A stretch of 32,286 bases of DNA. Source: Blautia luti. Lineage in GTDB: Bacteria > Bacillota > Clostridia > Lachnospirales > Lachnospiraceae. The notes beneath the pieces are model-generated. The model saw nothing but the letters and a program-made list of their open reading frames with translations, had not been told where the DNA came from and did no database searches. A program made the position numbers and the translations under genes. Positions 8,882-16,302 of this stretch are shown one piece after another. The stretch covers positions 1 to 32,286 of the forward strand of contig NZ_JAAITI010000038.1 in assembly GCF_013304735.1 (NCBI RefSeq). The letters run 5' to 3'. The number at the start of each line of letters is the position of its first letter. Within the stretch, counting starts at the first letter, position 1.

Positions 8882-9751
8882 ATGAGTCTTGTGACAAAAA
8901 AGAAATGGTATCTGGATTATCTTCTGATCATAGTTGGAACCGGACTGATGGCACTTGCCATCAATTCCGTGTTTGATGCTTCCGGGCTGGTAACCGGTGG
9001 TTTTTCCGGTATTGCGATCCTTGTGAAACGATGGACCGGAGGAATCGTAGATGGGGGTATCCCGCTGTGGCTTACCAACATTACCTTGAATATCCCGCTG
9101 TTTCTTCTGGGATGTAAGATCAGAGGATTTTCCTTTGTAAAAAAAGCTCTGATCGGAGAAATCTCCCTTTCAACCTGGCTTGCCCTTCAGCCGGTGTGGA
9201 ATATCGCGGGAGATGATCTTCTTCTGGCTGCTGTATATGGTGGTGTGATCCAGGGAATCGGTATCGGAATGGTTTTCCTTGGACAGGGAACCACAGGCGG
9301 AACAGATATGATGGCAGCGCTGATCCAGAAATATCTGCGTCATTATTCCATCGCACAGATTATGCAGTTTATTGACGGTCTTGTTGTAATTGTGGGTATG
9401 TATGTGTTTGGCATCCAGCGTGCTCTGTATGCCATCATTGCAGTTTATCTGGTAACAAAAGTATCCGACAGCCTGATCGAAGGTCTGAAGTTTTCCAAGC
9501 AGACATTTATCATTACGGAGAAGCCGGATGAGGTGGCAAAAGTCATTATGGAAGACCTGGACCGCGGGGCAACCGGAATCTGTGGCAAGGGTATGTACTC
9601 CGGCCAGGAGAAAACCATCATCTTCTGTGTGGTAAATAAGAAGGAAATCGTGAAGCTGAAAGAGCTGGTGGATGATATTGATCCCGATGCTTTTGTGATT
9701 GTTTCCGATGCAAGAGAGGTTCACGGAGAAGGCTTTATAGAGAAAAATTAG
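8882..9751 (+). CDS. YitT-family membrane protein (DUF161 + DUF2179)
   Basis: A 289-residue protein with an N-terminal membrane half of about five or six segments, beginning with LLIIVGTGLMALAINSVF and the characteristic GLVTGGFSGIAIL, and a C-terminal cytosolic DUF2179 domain (about 210-285) containing DRGATGICGKGMYSG and ending VSDAREVHGEGF. This is the full architecture of the YitT group, whose biochemical role is not established. AGGAG at 8871-8875 lies six bases before the ATG. It sits alone between a terminator upstream and an AT-rich 136-base gap downstream, so it is probably transcribed singly. I could not find a convincing -35/-10 pair before it. Confidence 0.9.
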   Translation: MSLVTKKKWYLDYLLIIVGTGLMALAINSVFDASGLVTGGFSGIAILVKRWTGGIVDGGIPLWLTNITLNIPLFLLGCKIRGFSFVKKALIGEISLSTWLALQPVWNIAGDDLLLAAVYGGVIQGIGIGMVFLGQGTTGGTDMMAALIQKYLRHYSIAQIMQFIDGLVVIVGMYVFGIQRALYAIIAVYLVTKVSDSLIEGLKFSKQTFIITEKPDEVAKVIMEDLDRGATGICGKGMYSGQEKTIIFCVVNKKEIVKLKELVDDIDPDAFVIVSDAREVHGEGFIEKN

Positions 9752-9887
9752 GCGGATTTCAACAAAAATTTGTAAATTTTTTCAGTTTTCCTCTTTTATT
9801 TTTGGTGATTTTGTATTAAAATAGCCATAGATAGAGAGGGAAAGACAGAAGATAAGCATACACATAAGTGAGAAGGGATTGAACGGA

Positions 9888-10979
9888 ATGATATCGAATC
9901 AGGTGTTACAGAATACGCTCGAGGGACTTAAAGAAATATCAAGGACGGAATTTTGTGTCATTGACACAGACGGTAAGGTACTGGCGTCTACCTTTTCTGA
10001 TTTTGAAATCCAGCCGGCAGATATCCAGGCTTTTGTAGAATCCCAGGCGGACAGCCAGCTTGTCAAGGGATTTCAGTACTTTAAGGTCTGTGATGATTAT
10101 CAGTTGGAATACGTCCTGGTAGCCCATGGAGATGATGAGGATACTTATATGGTAGGTAAACTTGCAGCCTTCCAGATCCAGAATCTGATCGTAGCGTACA
10201 AGGAGCGTTTTGACAAGGACAGCTTTATCAAGAATCTTCTTCTTGATAATCTTCTTCTGGTGGATATTTACAACAGAGCGAAGAAACTTCATATTGAAGC
10301 AGATGTCCGTCGTGTAGTCATGATCCTGGAACTGAACCAGGAGAAAGATCACAGCTCCGTGGAGAGCGTGAAGAGCCTTTTTGGCGGAAAGAGCAGAGAT
10401 TTTATCACTGCAGTTGATGAGAAGAGCATTATTATTGTCAAGGAACTGGAAGAAGGAGAGGGCTATCCGGAGATGGATAAGCTGGCTCACACCATTCTGG
10501 ATACTCTTGACCTGAATAAAGACGGTGAGGATGTCCATATGGCATACGGTACCATCGTCAATGAGCTGAAGGAAGTTTCACGTTCCTATAAGGAAGCGCG
10601 TATGGCGCTTGATGTAGGTAAGATCTTCTTTGGAGACAAGGAAGTGATCGCATACAGCTCACTGGGAATCGGACGACTGATCTACCAGCTGCCTATTCCT
10701 CTGTGTAAGATGTTTATCCGTGAGATCTTTGATAACAAATCTCCGGACGACTTCGATGAGGAGACACTTGTCACCATCGATAAATTCTTCGAGAATAGCC
10801 TGAATGTATCCGAGACTTCGCGTCAGCTGTACATTCACAGAAATACACTGGTATACCGCCTGGATAAACTCCAGAAGAGTACCGGATTGGATCTTCGGGT
10901 GTTTGAGGATGCCATCACATTTAAGATTGCACTGATGGTTGTGCGTTATATGAAGTACATGGAAACGCTTGAATATTAA
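9888..10979 (+). CDS. PucR/CdaR-type transcriptional regulator
   Basis: A 363-residue regulator. The N-terminal ~130 residues look like a sensory domain of the CdaR/sugar-diacid type (SRTEFCVIDTDGKVLAST near the start). The middle resembles a degenerate GGDEF-like module. The C-terminal ~60 residues form a helix-turn-helix of the PucR/HTH_30 class: FFENSLNVSETSRQLYIHRN followed by TLVYRLDKLQKSTG. Members activate catabolic or nitrogen genes in response to small molecules; the ligand here is unknown. A TTG at 9879 is in frame, but AGAAGGGA at 9871-9878 touches it; the ATG at 9888 is nine bases away and is preferred. The gene stands alone, with a terminator behind it. Targets cannot be named from this window. 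Confidence 0.85.
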   Translation: MISNQVLQNTLEGLKEISRTEFCVIDTDGKVLASTFSDFEIQPADIQAFVESQADSQLVKGFQYFKVCDDYQLEYVLVAHGDDEDTYMVGKLAAFQIQNLIVAYKERFDKDSFIKNLLLDNLLLVDIYNRAKKLHIEADVRRVVMILELNQEKDHSSVESVKSLFGGKSRDFITAVDEKSIIIVKELEEGEGYPEMDKLAHTILDTLDLNKDGEDVHMAYGTIVNELKEVSRSYKEARMALDVGKIFFGDKEVIAYSSLGIGRLIYQLPIPLCKMFIREIFDNKSPDDFDEETLVTIDKFFENSLNVSETSRQLYIHRNTLVYRLDKLQKSTGLDLRVFEDAITFKIALMVVRYMKYMETLEY

Positions 10980-11001
10980 TATCATCAGATCAGATTTTTT
11001 G

Positions 11002-11040
11002 ACTGCTGCCTGTTCCTTACCGGAATGGGCGGCAGTTTTT
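11002..11040 (+). terminator. Intrinsic terminator behind the PucR-type regulator
   Basis: ACTGCTGCC (11002-11010) pairs with GGCGGCAGT (11028-11036) with one G-U pair, and TTCC/GGAA can pair inside. TTTTT follows. The rest of the ~300-base gap to ftsE (10980-11284) holds only the ftsE promoter region and AT-rich sequence. Confidence 0.85.
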
Positions 11041-11173
11041 GTATGATTTTTTTGCAGCGGGATATCGTGTGCCTTCAATAATAATTTGAAGATTTCACAT
11101 GAACTTCACAGATAACCCTTGGGGCTCTATTGTATTTTTTGCATTTTTATTATAAAATAAATAACTCGAAGAG

Positions 11174-11186
11174 GGCTGTTACAGCC
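11174..11186 (+). promoter_or_regulatory. Dyad upstream of the ftsE promoter
   Basis: GGCTGT-T-ACAGCC is a perfect 6-bp inverted repeat centred on one base, ending 14 bases before the -35 box of ftsE. It could be an operator or chance; no regulator is assigned. Confidence 0.3.
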
Positions 11187-11200
11187 TGGAAAATTTATTC

Positions 11201-11229
11201 TTGCATTTATGCGAGATATATATTACAAT
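11201..11229 (+). promoter_or_regulatory. Promoter of ftsEX
   Basis: TTGCAT (11201-11206), 17-base spacer, TACAAT (11224-11229). The start site would be near 11236, about 49 bases before the ftsE ATG. TGTTAC-N5-AGTTAA (11232-11248) overlaps the start site and is one base off the WalR consensus TGTWAH-N5-TGTWAH. Confidence 0.7.
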
Positions 11230-11284
11230 AATGTTACAAAAAAGTTAAGATAATTATGCTTTTGCAATATAGAGGAGGATACAT

Positions 11285-11968
11285 ATGATCGATCTTGTAG
11301 ATGTGAGCAAATCTTATGGTCCGGGTCTTCCGGCTGTGAATCATGCGAACTTACATGTTGATAAAGGGGAATTTGTATTTGTAGTAGGAAGCAGTGGTTC
11401 CGGTAAATCCACACTGATCAAGCTTCTGATGAAAGAGCTGGATTCTACCAATGGAACCATTACAGTCAGCGGAGAACGTCTGGAGAAGATGAAACACAGA
11501 CGTGTGGCCAAATATCGCAGAAAGCTTGGCGTAGTATTTCAGGATTTCCGCCTGTTAAAAGACCGTAATGTATATGAGAACGTAGCATTTGCACAGCGTG
11601 TTATCGGAAGACCGACCCGCGTGATCCGTAAACGTGTTCCGGAGGTTCTCCAGGAAGTAGGTCTTGCAGGGAAATATAAGGCATATCCGGATGAACTTTC
11701 CGGTGGTGAGCAGCAGAGAGTTGCCCTTGCCAGAGCACTGGTAAACCGCCCGGACATCCTTCTGGCAGATGAGCCAACCGGAAACCTGGATCCGAAGACT
11801 TCCGAGGAGATCATGGCTCTGATGGAGCAGATCAATGACAGAGGAACCACCGTTCTGGTAGTCACCCATAACAAAGACATCGTCAATGCCATGCGTAAAC
11901 GAGTAGTCACCATGCACAATGGAAAGATCATCAGCGATGAGAAAGAGGGAGGATATCATGAGGCCTAG
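11285..11968 (+). CDS. ftsE: Cell division ATP-binding protein FtsE
   Basis: A 227-residue ABC ATPase, cytosolic partner of the membrane protein FtsX. The FtsEX complex does not transport; it couples ATP hydrolysis to activation of peptidoglycan hydrolases during division or elongation. Walker A is GSSGSGKS (35-42), the ABC signature is LSGGEQQRVALARAL, Walker B is ILLADEPTG and the switch His lies in VVVTHNKD. The early KSYGPGLPAV and DFRLLKDRNVYENVAF are typical of FtsE. GAGGAGG at 11272-11278 supports the ATG. ftsX begins 11 bases before its stop codon. The gene is complete and of usual length. Confidence 0.96.
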   Translation: MIDLVDVSKSYGPGLPAVNHANLHVDKGEFVFVVGSSGSGKSTLIKLLMKELDSTNGTITVSGERLEKMKHRRVAKYRRKLGVVFQDFRLLKDRNVYENVAFAQRVIGRPTRVIRKRVPEVLQEVGLAGKYKAYPDELSGGEQQRVALARALVNRPDILLADEPTGNLDPKTSEEIMALMEQINDRGTTVLVVTHNKDIVNAMRKRVVTMHNGKIISDEKEGGYHEA

Positions 11969-12863
11969 TACGATCTGGTATACCCTGAAGCAGGGATTTA
12001 AGAATATAAAAAGAAACTGGATGTTTTCCCTGGCATGTATCATTACAATGGCTGCATGCATCTTTCTGGTAGGAATTTTCTATTCCATTGTTAACAACGT
12101 AAATTCCATAGCACATAAAGTAGAAGAAGAAGTGCCAATTACGGTATTCTTTGATGAGGGAACTACAGAGGAAGAGATCCAGGCGGTCGGCGCTGCCATT
12201 CAGGCCAGACCGGAAGTTGCCAGAATGGATTATCAGTCTGCAGACCAGGCGTGGGAGGATTATAAACAGAAATATTTTGGAGATGAAGATGCAGCAGATG
12301 GATTCAAGGATGACAATCCTCTGGCCAATTCTTCCAACTATCAGGTATATCTTAATGATATCACCAAACAGACAGAGCTGGTAAATTATATCCAGAGTCT
12401 GGATCATGTCCGCAAGGTAAATCAGTCTGAGCAGGCATCCAAGACACTTGGATCTATCAACAAACTGGTTTCCTATATTTCCATTGCGGTGATCGGGATC
12501 CTTCTGGTGATTTCCATATTCCTGATCAGCAATACTGTATCTATGGGTATTTCTGTTCGTAAGGAAGAAATTGGAATTATGAAATACATAGGAGCTACCG
12601 ATGCTTTTGTACGGCTTCCATTCCTTCTGGAAGGAATCATTCTGGGTGTGATTGGTGCGGCAATCCCGTTGGTGTGTCTGTTTTTCCTCTACAATTCCGC
12701 AGTTGAGTTTGTTCTGACAAAATTCAATGTACTGACAGGAATCGTAGATTTTATCCCGATCTGGCAGATCTATGAAGGACTGATCCCGATGGGACTTGGA
12801 CTTGGTGTGGGAATCGGACTTCTGGGAAGTTTCTTCACAACAAGAAAACATCTCAGAGTGTAA
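11958..12863 (+). CDS. ftsX: Cell division protein FtsX
   Basis: A 301-residue membrane protein. A first membrane segment at about residues 23-46 is followed by a large extracellular domain (~50-170) that in this family contacts peptidoglycan hydrolases or their activators, then three C-terminal membrane segments starting at ISIAVIGILLVISIFLI. Between them lies SMGISVRKEEIGIMKYIGAT, the conserved coupling region. An in-frame ATG at 11919 lies inside ftsE; the ATG at 11958 has GGGAGGA at 11947-11953 and starts RPSTIWYTLKQGFKNIKRNW, as usual for FtsX, so it is preferred. It overlaps ftsE by 11 bases. Confidence 0.95.
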   Translation: MRPSTIWYTLKQGFKNIKRNWMFSLACIITMAACIFLVGIFYSIVNNVNSIAHKVEEEVPITVFFDEGTTEEEIQAVGAAIQARPEVARMDYQSADQAWEDYKQKYFGDEDAADGFKDDNPLANSSNYQVYLNDITKQTELVNYIQSLDHVRKVNQSEQASKTLGSINKLVSYISIAVIGILLVISIFLISNTVSMGISVRKEEIGIMKYIGATDAFVRLPFLLEGIILGVIGAAIPLVCLFFLYNSAVEFVLTKFNVLTGIVDFIPIWQIYEGLIPMGLGLGVGIGLLGSFFTTRKHLRV

Positions 12864-12919
12864 CCAAATAGCAGAGCGGATCTGCGTGTATCCGCGGGAT
12901 GCATACCTATAAGAGATAC

Positions 12920-12947
12920 AGCGGCTGTCGGAGAACCGGCAGCCGCT
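12920..12947 (+). terminator. Strong hairpin behind ftsX, weak or partial terminator
   Basis: AGCGGCTGTCGG and CCGGCAGCCGCT form a 12-bp stem (one G-U pair) with loop AGAA. Only TTTC follows, so termination may be partial and the protease gene may still be read from the ftsEX promoter. Confidence 0.5.
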
Positions 12948-13029
12948 TTCAGTATATAAAAAACGGACGGCACATAAGGAAAACAGAGAATCTGTGATAT
13001 TACCGGGCTGTGCAGAAGAAAGGAAAGAT

Positions 13030-14217
13030 ATGAAAAATAAAGAGTTCAAAAAAGGCGTAGCCATCGGAGTGGCAGCCACGCTTGTTGTGACAGGGGCTGG
13101 TTTTGTCAGTTATCAGAAAGTGCTGTTTCCCAAAGGCAATGCACTGTCAGACGTGAAAACAGTCCAGAAGCTGAATTATCTGGAAGAACTGATCGATACA
13201 GAATATCTGGATGAAAAGGATGAAAGCAGTCTGCGGGAGGGCCTTTATGCAGGTCTGCTCGCCGGACTGAAGGATCCATACTCCACGTATTACACGGCAG
13301 AACAGTATAAAGAACTGAATACTTCCAATGAAGGTTCCTACGTGGGAATCGGGGCAGTTCTCCAGAAAGAGGATGGCGGAGGGGCAAAGGTCGTGCAGCT
13401 CTATGAAGGCGGACCGGGAGAACAGGCAGGTCTGAAAACCGGAGACGTGATCAAAGCGGTCGATGGAACAGATGTCACAGAAAAAGAAACTTCCGACATC
13501 GCTTCCATGGTCCGTGACAGTGATAAAGATTTCGTAACGCTGACCATACAAAGGGAAGATGAAGAGAAAACTCAGAATATCAAAGTAGAGATCCGAGATG
13601 TGGAAATCCAGACTGTCTCTCATGAGATGCTTGTCGGAGACACCGGATATATCCGGATTTCCGAGTTTTCCGAAGTGACCAGTGACCAGTATAAAAAAGC
13701 ATTTGCAGATCTGAAAGACCAGGGAATGAAAAAACTGGTAGTCGATCTCCGCGACAATCCGGGTGGCCTTCTTACCGCAGTCTGTGGAGTACTCCGCCAG
13801 ATCCTTCCGGAAGGACTGATCGTTTATACAGAGGACAAAAACGGGAAACGGGAAGAGGAAACCTGTGACGGAAAGAATGAGCTGACTATGCCGCTGGCAG
13901 TTCTGGTAAACGGAAACAGTGCCAGTGCATCAGAGATTTTTGCGGGAGCAGTGAAAGACTACGGTATTGGAACGATCGTGGGAACAACGACTTACGGAAA
14001 AGGCGTAGTGCAGACCATCCAGCCGCTTACCGACGGCAGCGCAGTAAAGATCACCATTGCAAAATATTTTACACCAAAGGGCAATGACATCAATAAAAAA
14101 GGAATCACTCCAGATGTGGAAGCAGAGCTTTCCGGAGACATTACAGACTGGGCAGAACTTACACATGAGGAAGACACGCAGCTTCAGACGGCCCTGAAAG
14201 AGCTGGAGCAGAACTGA
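13030..14217 (+). CDS. S41-family carboxy-terminal processing protease with PDZ domain
   Basis: A 395-residue CtpA/CtpB-type serine protease anchored by one N-terminal membrane segment (VAIGVAATLVVTGAGFVSY) and acting outside the membrane. A PDZ domain spans about 102-176 and the peptidase domain about 200-345. Catalytic residues are predicted as Ser299 in NGNSASASE, Lys324 in YGKGVVQ and Gln328; the 25- and 4-residue spacings equal the Ser/Lys/Gln triad known from CtpB. An upstream in-frame start at 12994 is rejected: AGGAAAG at 13021-13027 serves the ATG at 13030, which opens directly with a KNKEFKKG signal-anchor pattern. Its place behind ftsEX matches a gene order seen in other Firmicutes, and suggests it trims an envelope or signalling protein. 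Substrate unknown. Confidence 0.92.
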   Translation: MKNKEFKKGVAIGVAATLVVTGAGFVSYQKVLFPKGNALSDVKTVQKLNYLEELIDTEYLDEKDESSLREGLYAGLLAGLKDPYSTYYTAEQYKELNTSNEGSYVGIGAVLQKEDGGGAKVVQLYEGGPGEQAGLKTGDVIKAVDGTDVTEKETSDIASMVRDSDKDFVTLTIQREDEEKTQNIKVEIRDVEIQTVSHEMLVGDTGYIRISEFSEVTSDQYKKAFADLKDQGMKKLVVDLRDNPGGLLTAVCGVLRQILPEGLIVYTEDKNGKREEETCDGKNELTMPLAVLVNGNSASASEIFAGAVKDYGIGTIVGTTTYGKGVVQTIQPLTDGSAVKITIAKYFTPKGNDINKKGITPDVEAELSGDITDWAELTHEEDTQLQTALKELEQN

Positions 14218-14242
14218 TGCGTACAGAAGGAGAGAAAAGAAA

Positions 14243-15166
14243 ATGATAACTTTACAATTATTGCAGCAGATCATAGTATTTTTTCTGATGATGGCCTGCG
14301 GGTTTGCGGTGGTAAAATGTGGACTGATCGATGCGAAAAGCAGCAGGACACTGTCGGTGATCTGCATTTACATCATCATGCCATGTGTGATGATCAATGC
14401 GTTTCAGATTGAATATTCCAGAAGTATCCGGAATGGGTTTCTTCTGGCAATAGCAGCAGCGGTCCTGATCCATATTTTTCTGCTGGTATTTACACAGATT
14501 ATCGGCAAACCGCTGAAATTAAGCGTGGTGGAAAAAGAATCCATCATTTATTCCAATTCCGGAAACCTGGTGATCCCGCTTGTGACCGTAGTCCTTGGAG
14601 AGGAATGGGTAATCTATGCCAGCGCTTTCCTGAGTGTACAGATGATCCTGATGTGGACCCACGGACAGTCACTGATGGAGGCGAAGGCAGGAATTAACTG
14701 GAAAAAAATCCTCTGCAATATCAATCTGATCGCCATTATCCTTGGCATTGTCCTGTTCTTTACACAGATCCGACTGCCTGTCATCTTTGGAAATACCATG
14801 AGCCAGATTTCAGCCACCCTGGGACCGGTATGTATGATCATGCTTGGAATGACTATGACAGAGGTAAAATGGAAAGATATTTTCAGTCATTCCAGAATCT
14901 ATCTGATCACGATCCTGAAAATGGTGGTGACGCCGCTGATCGTACTGCTGCTTCTGAAATATCTGCCATTGGCATCTCTTGTAAAAGACGGAAAAACGAT
15001 TCTTCTGATCAGCCTGATGGCAGTGATCACACCGTCGGCAACAACGATTGTACAGCTGGCGCAGCTGTACGACCGGGAACCGGTCTATGCCAGTACTATC
15101 AATGTAATGACAACTCTGGTCAGCATTGTGACCATGCCTTTGATGGTGATGTTTTATCTGGCCTGA
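14243..15166 (+). CDS. AEC-family transporter (auxin efflux carrier-like permease)
   Basis: A 307-residue membrane protein of the AEC family, secondary carriers for organic acids such as malate or malonate in characterised bacterial members. About ten hydrophobic segments are visible, in the usual 5+5 layout. Typical features are the opening segment ending in GLIDAKSSRTLSVICIYIIM-like sequence, YSNSGNLVIPLV in the fourth segment and the matching PSATTIVQLAQLYDREP near the C-terminus. AAGGAGAG lies about nine bases before the ATG. It begins 25 bases behind the protease gene, so it is probably in that transcript, though no functional connection is evident. No clear terminator follows it; the next promoter begins 40 bases later. 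Confidence 0.9.
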   Translation: MITLQLLQQIIVFFLMMACGFAVVKCGLIDAKSSRTLSVICIYIIMPCVMINAFQIEYSRSIRNGFLLAIAAAVLIHIFLLVFTQIIGKPLKLSVVEKESIIYSNSGNLVIPLVTVVLGEEWVIYASAFLSVQMILMWTHGQSLMEAKAGINWKKILCNINLIAIILGIVLFFTQIRLPVIFGNTMSQISATLGPVCMIMLGMTMTEVKWKDIFSHSRIYLITILKMVVTPLIVLLLLKYLPLASLVKDGKTILLISLMAVITPSATTIVQLAQLYDREPVYASTINVMTTLVSIVTMPLMVMFYLA

Positions 15167-15205
15167 AAAAAAGTGCAGAGAATGTTTCAAAATACAGTGG
15201 TATAA

Positions 15206-15234
15206 TTGTAAAAGTATGATAAAAGTGTTAAAAT
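15206..15234 (+). promoter_or_regulatory. Promoter of the double mutarotase-like gene
   Basis: TTGTAA (15206-15211), 17-base spacer, TAAAAT (15229-15234) preceded by TGT, an extended -10. A second extended -10, TGG-TATAAT (15198-15206), lies just upstream. The ~90-base leader has a short ATATGG/CCATAT hairpin (15285-15311) right before GGAGG at 15318. Confidence 0.65.
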
Positions 15235-15330
15235 CAACTCAGAGTACGGAAAAGAAAGAGACCAGTTATTTTTGATGAGACTACATATGGAAATTTCTGC
15301 AAACGCCATATAAAACAGGAGGGTACATAA

Positions 15331-15978
15331 ATGGAACGACATGCTTTTGCAATGAAAGTAAAAGAAGGAAAAATGAACGATTACCGTAAGACCTTAGGCG
15401 AAATCTGGCCGGAGCTTACCGCATATCTGGATCGCAACGGCATTCATAATTTCAGCATCTGGAATGCTGCAGACCTGATCTTCGGATATTATGAAAATGC
15501 AGACGGAGCTGTGATCTCTCCAAAAGAGGAGAAAGTAAAAGCAGCACTGACTGAAAAAATCCAGGATACATTTACCTGGATCTCCACTCCTGGAAAAGAC
15601 ATGCGTCTGATGTATCATAATTTTGGTGTTGTGAGAGAAAACAAAGAGCTGATCCGCCACAGAATGTTCATGACAAAATTAAAAGACGGCTGTGAGGAAG
15701 AATACAAGGCTCGTCATGACGGACTTGTAGCACAGAGAGGCGATACAATAGATCCGGGCCCGGACAGTAACTTCAGCATCTGGAGCTCAGGCGGATATAT
15801 TTTTGGATACGATGAGATCGACACTACCATGGAAGTGGAAGAAACACCGGAAGCAAGAGAGGCGACCATCGCATGGGAAACACGTCAGCTGGGGATCATG
15901 GACTGGATCACCAACGATGTGGACTGGATGACAAAAGAAGTACATCCGTCCAGTGTACGTCTTGCATGGCATAATTAA
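15331..15978 (+). CDS. Tandem L-rhamnose mutarotase-like protein (two fused DUF718 halves)
   Basis: The 215 residues are about twice the ~104 of RhaM, the enzyme interconverting alpha and beta L-rhamnose. Both halves show the same plan: RHAFAMKVKEG / RHRMFMTKLKDG at the start, a Tyr-rich helix, then NFSIWNAADLIFGYYE (about residues 40-55) and NFSIWSSGGYIFGYDE (about 148-163). Half 1 keeps IWPEL but has no His at the position where E. coli RhaM has its active-site His22. Half 2 keeps YxxRH (about 128-132) but lacks WPEL. The paired Trp of RhaM is not obvious in either half. It is a single-gene unit with its own promoter; no rhamnose isomerase, kinase or aldolase lies nearby. It may act on another sugar or be non-enzymatic. 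Family assignment is fairly sure, activity is not. Confidence 0.8.
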   Translation: MERHAFAMKVKEGKMNDYRKTLGEIWPELTAYLDRNGIHNFSIWNAADLIFGYYENADGAVISPKEEKVKAALTEKIQDTFTWISTPGKDMRLMYHNFGVVRENKELIRHRMFMTKLKDGCEEEYKARHDGLVAQRGDTIDPGPDSNFSIWSSGGYIFGYDEIDTTMEVEETPEAREATIAWETRQLGIMDWITNDVDWMTKEVHPSSVRLAWHN

Positions 15979-16005
15979 AAAAATGGGGAAATAAAAAGGA
16001 AGGAG

Positions 16006-16035
16006 GCCGGGGCTTTGTTTGGAGGTAGCCCCGGC
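16006..16035 (+). other. GC-rich hairpin behind the mutarotase-like gene
   Basis: GCCGGGGCT (16006-16014) pairs perfectly with AGCCCCGGC (16027-16035) over 9 bp in AT-rich surroundings. No U-tract follows, so it is not a standard terminator. The loop carries GGAGG (16021-16025). Confidence 0.6.
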
Positions 16036-16038
16036 AGT

Positions 16039-16119
16039 ATGAAAAAGAAAAAAGTGTTATCAAAGGTAGTACCCTTTGCACATCTAATAATATACTCACA
16101 TTTTGTGGTCATTCTGTGA
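16039..16119 (+). CDS. Possible 26-residue peptide, basic then hydrophobic
   Basis: An ATG at 16039 opens 26 codons: MKKKKVLSKVVPFAHL followed by a hydrophobic tail IIYSHFVVIL and TGA. GGAGG (16021-16025) lies 13 bases before the ATG, a little far, and sits in the loop of the GC-rich hairpin. The Lys-rich start followed by a hydrophobic stretch recalls short membrane or signalling peptides, and the opening KKKVLSKV resembles AgrD-like autoinducer precursors of this bacterial group, but there is no cysteine and no agrB nearby. It may be a chance ORF. Confidence 0.2.
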   Translation: MKKKKVLSKVVPFAHLIIYSHFVVIL

Positions 16120-16170
16120 CGTCATTCTGAAAAAAGTATGAACAAAAAAGAAAAATTAGCTGAACTGAAA

Positions 16171-16190
16171 TCTTAACAATTCTTAAAATT
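16171..16190 (+). promoter_or_regulatory. Tandem repeat upstream of the lipid operon promoter, candidate operator
   Basis: TCTTAACAAT (16171-16180) is followed directly by TCTTAAAATT (16181-16190), matching at eight of ten positions with a 10-base period. It ends 11 bases before the -35 box. OmpR/PhoB-type regulators bind such direct repeats of about one helical turn. A further direct repeat GTCATTCTG occurs at 16108-16116 and 16121-16129. Confidence 0.35.
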
Positions 16191-16201
16191 CCCATATTTA
16201 G

Positions 16202-16230
16202 TTGAAACCATACGCCCCGACTGTTATACT
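16202..16230 (+). promoter_or_regulatory. Promoter of the phospholipid operon
   Basis: TTGAAA (16202-16207), 17-base spacer, TATACT (16225-16230). Transcription should start near 16237, which rules out the GTG at 16231 as a translation start on this transcript. Confidence 0.8.
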
Positions 16231-16247
16231 GTGAGTAACAGAAAACA

Positions 16248-16274
16248 TCAGGAAAAAATACGTTTTCTTCCTGA
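16248..16274 (+). other. Leader hairpin of the phospholipid operon
   Basis: TCAGGAA (16248-16254) pairs perfectly with TTCCTGA (16268-16274); AAAA/TTTT pairs extend the stem inside around one bulged C, with loop TACG. It lies in the ~65-base leader, ahead of the ribosome binding site at 16290. Confidence 0.5.
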
Positions 16275-16302
16275 GATCAATAAAATAATGAGGCGTGAAT
16301 TT

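Noticed and set aside
9756..9780. AAAAATT/AATTTTT dyad behind the YitT gene as terminator
   Set aside because: The stem is made only of A-T pairs and would be too weak; the surrounding sequence is simply AT-rich.
11931..13079. 382-codon - strand frame opposite ftsX
   Set aside because: ftsX is certain, and the antisense frame shows only low-complexity Ser, Cys, Ile and His composition.
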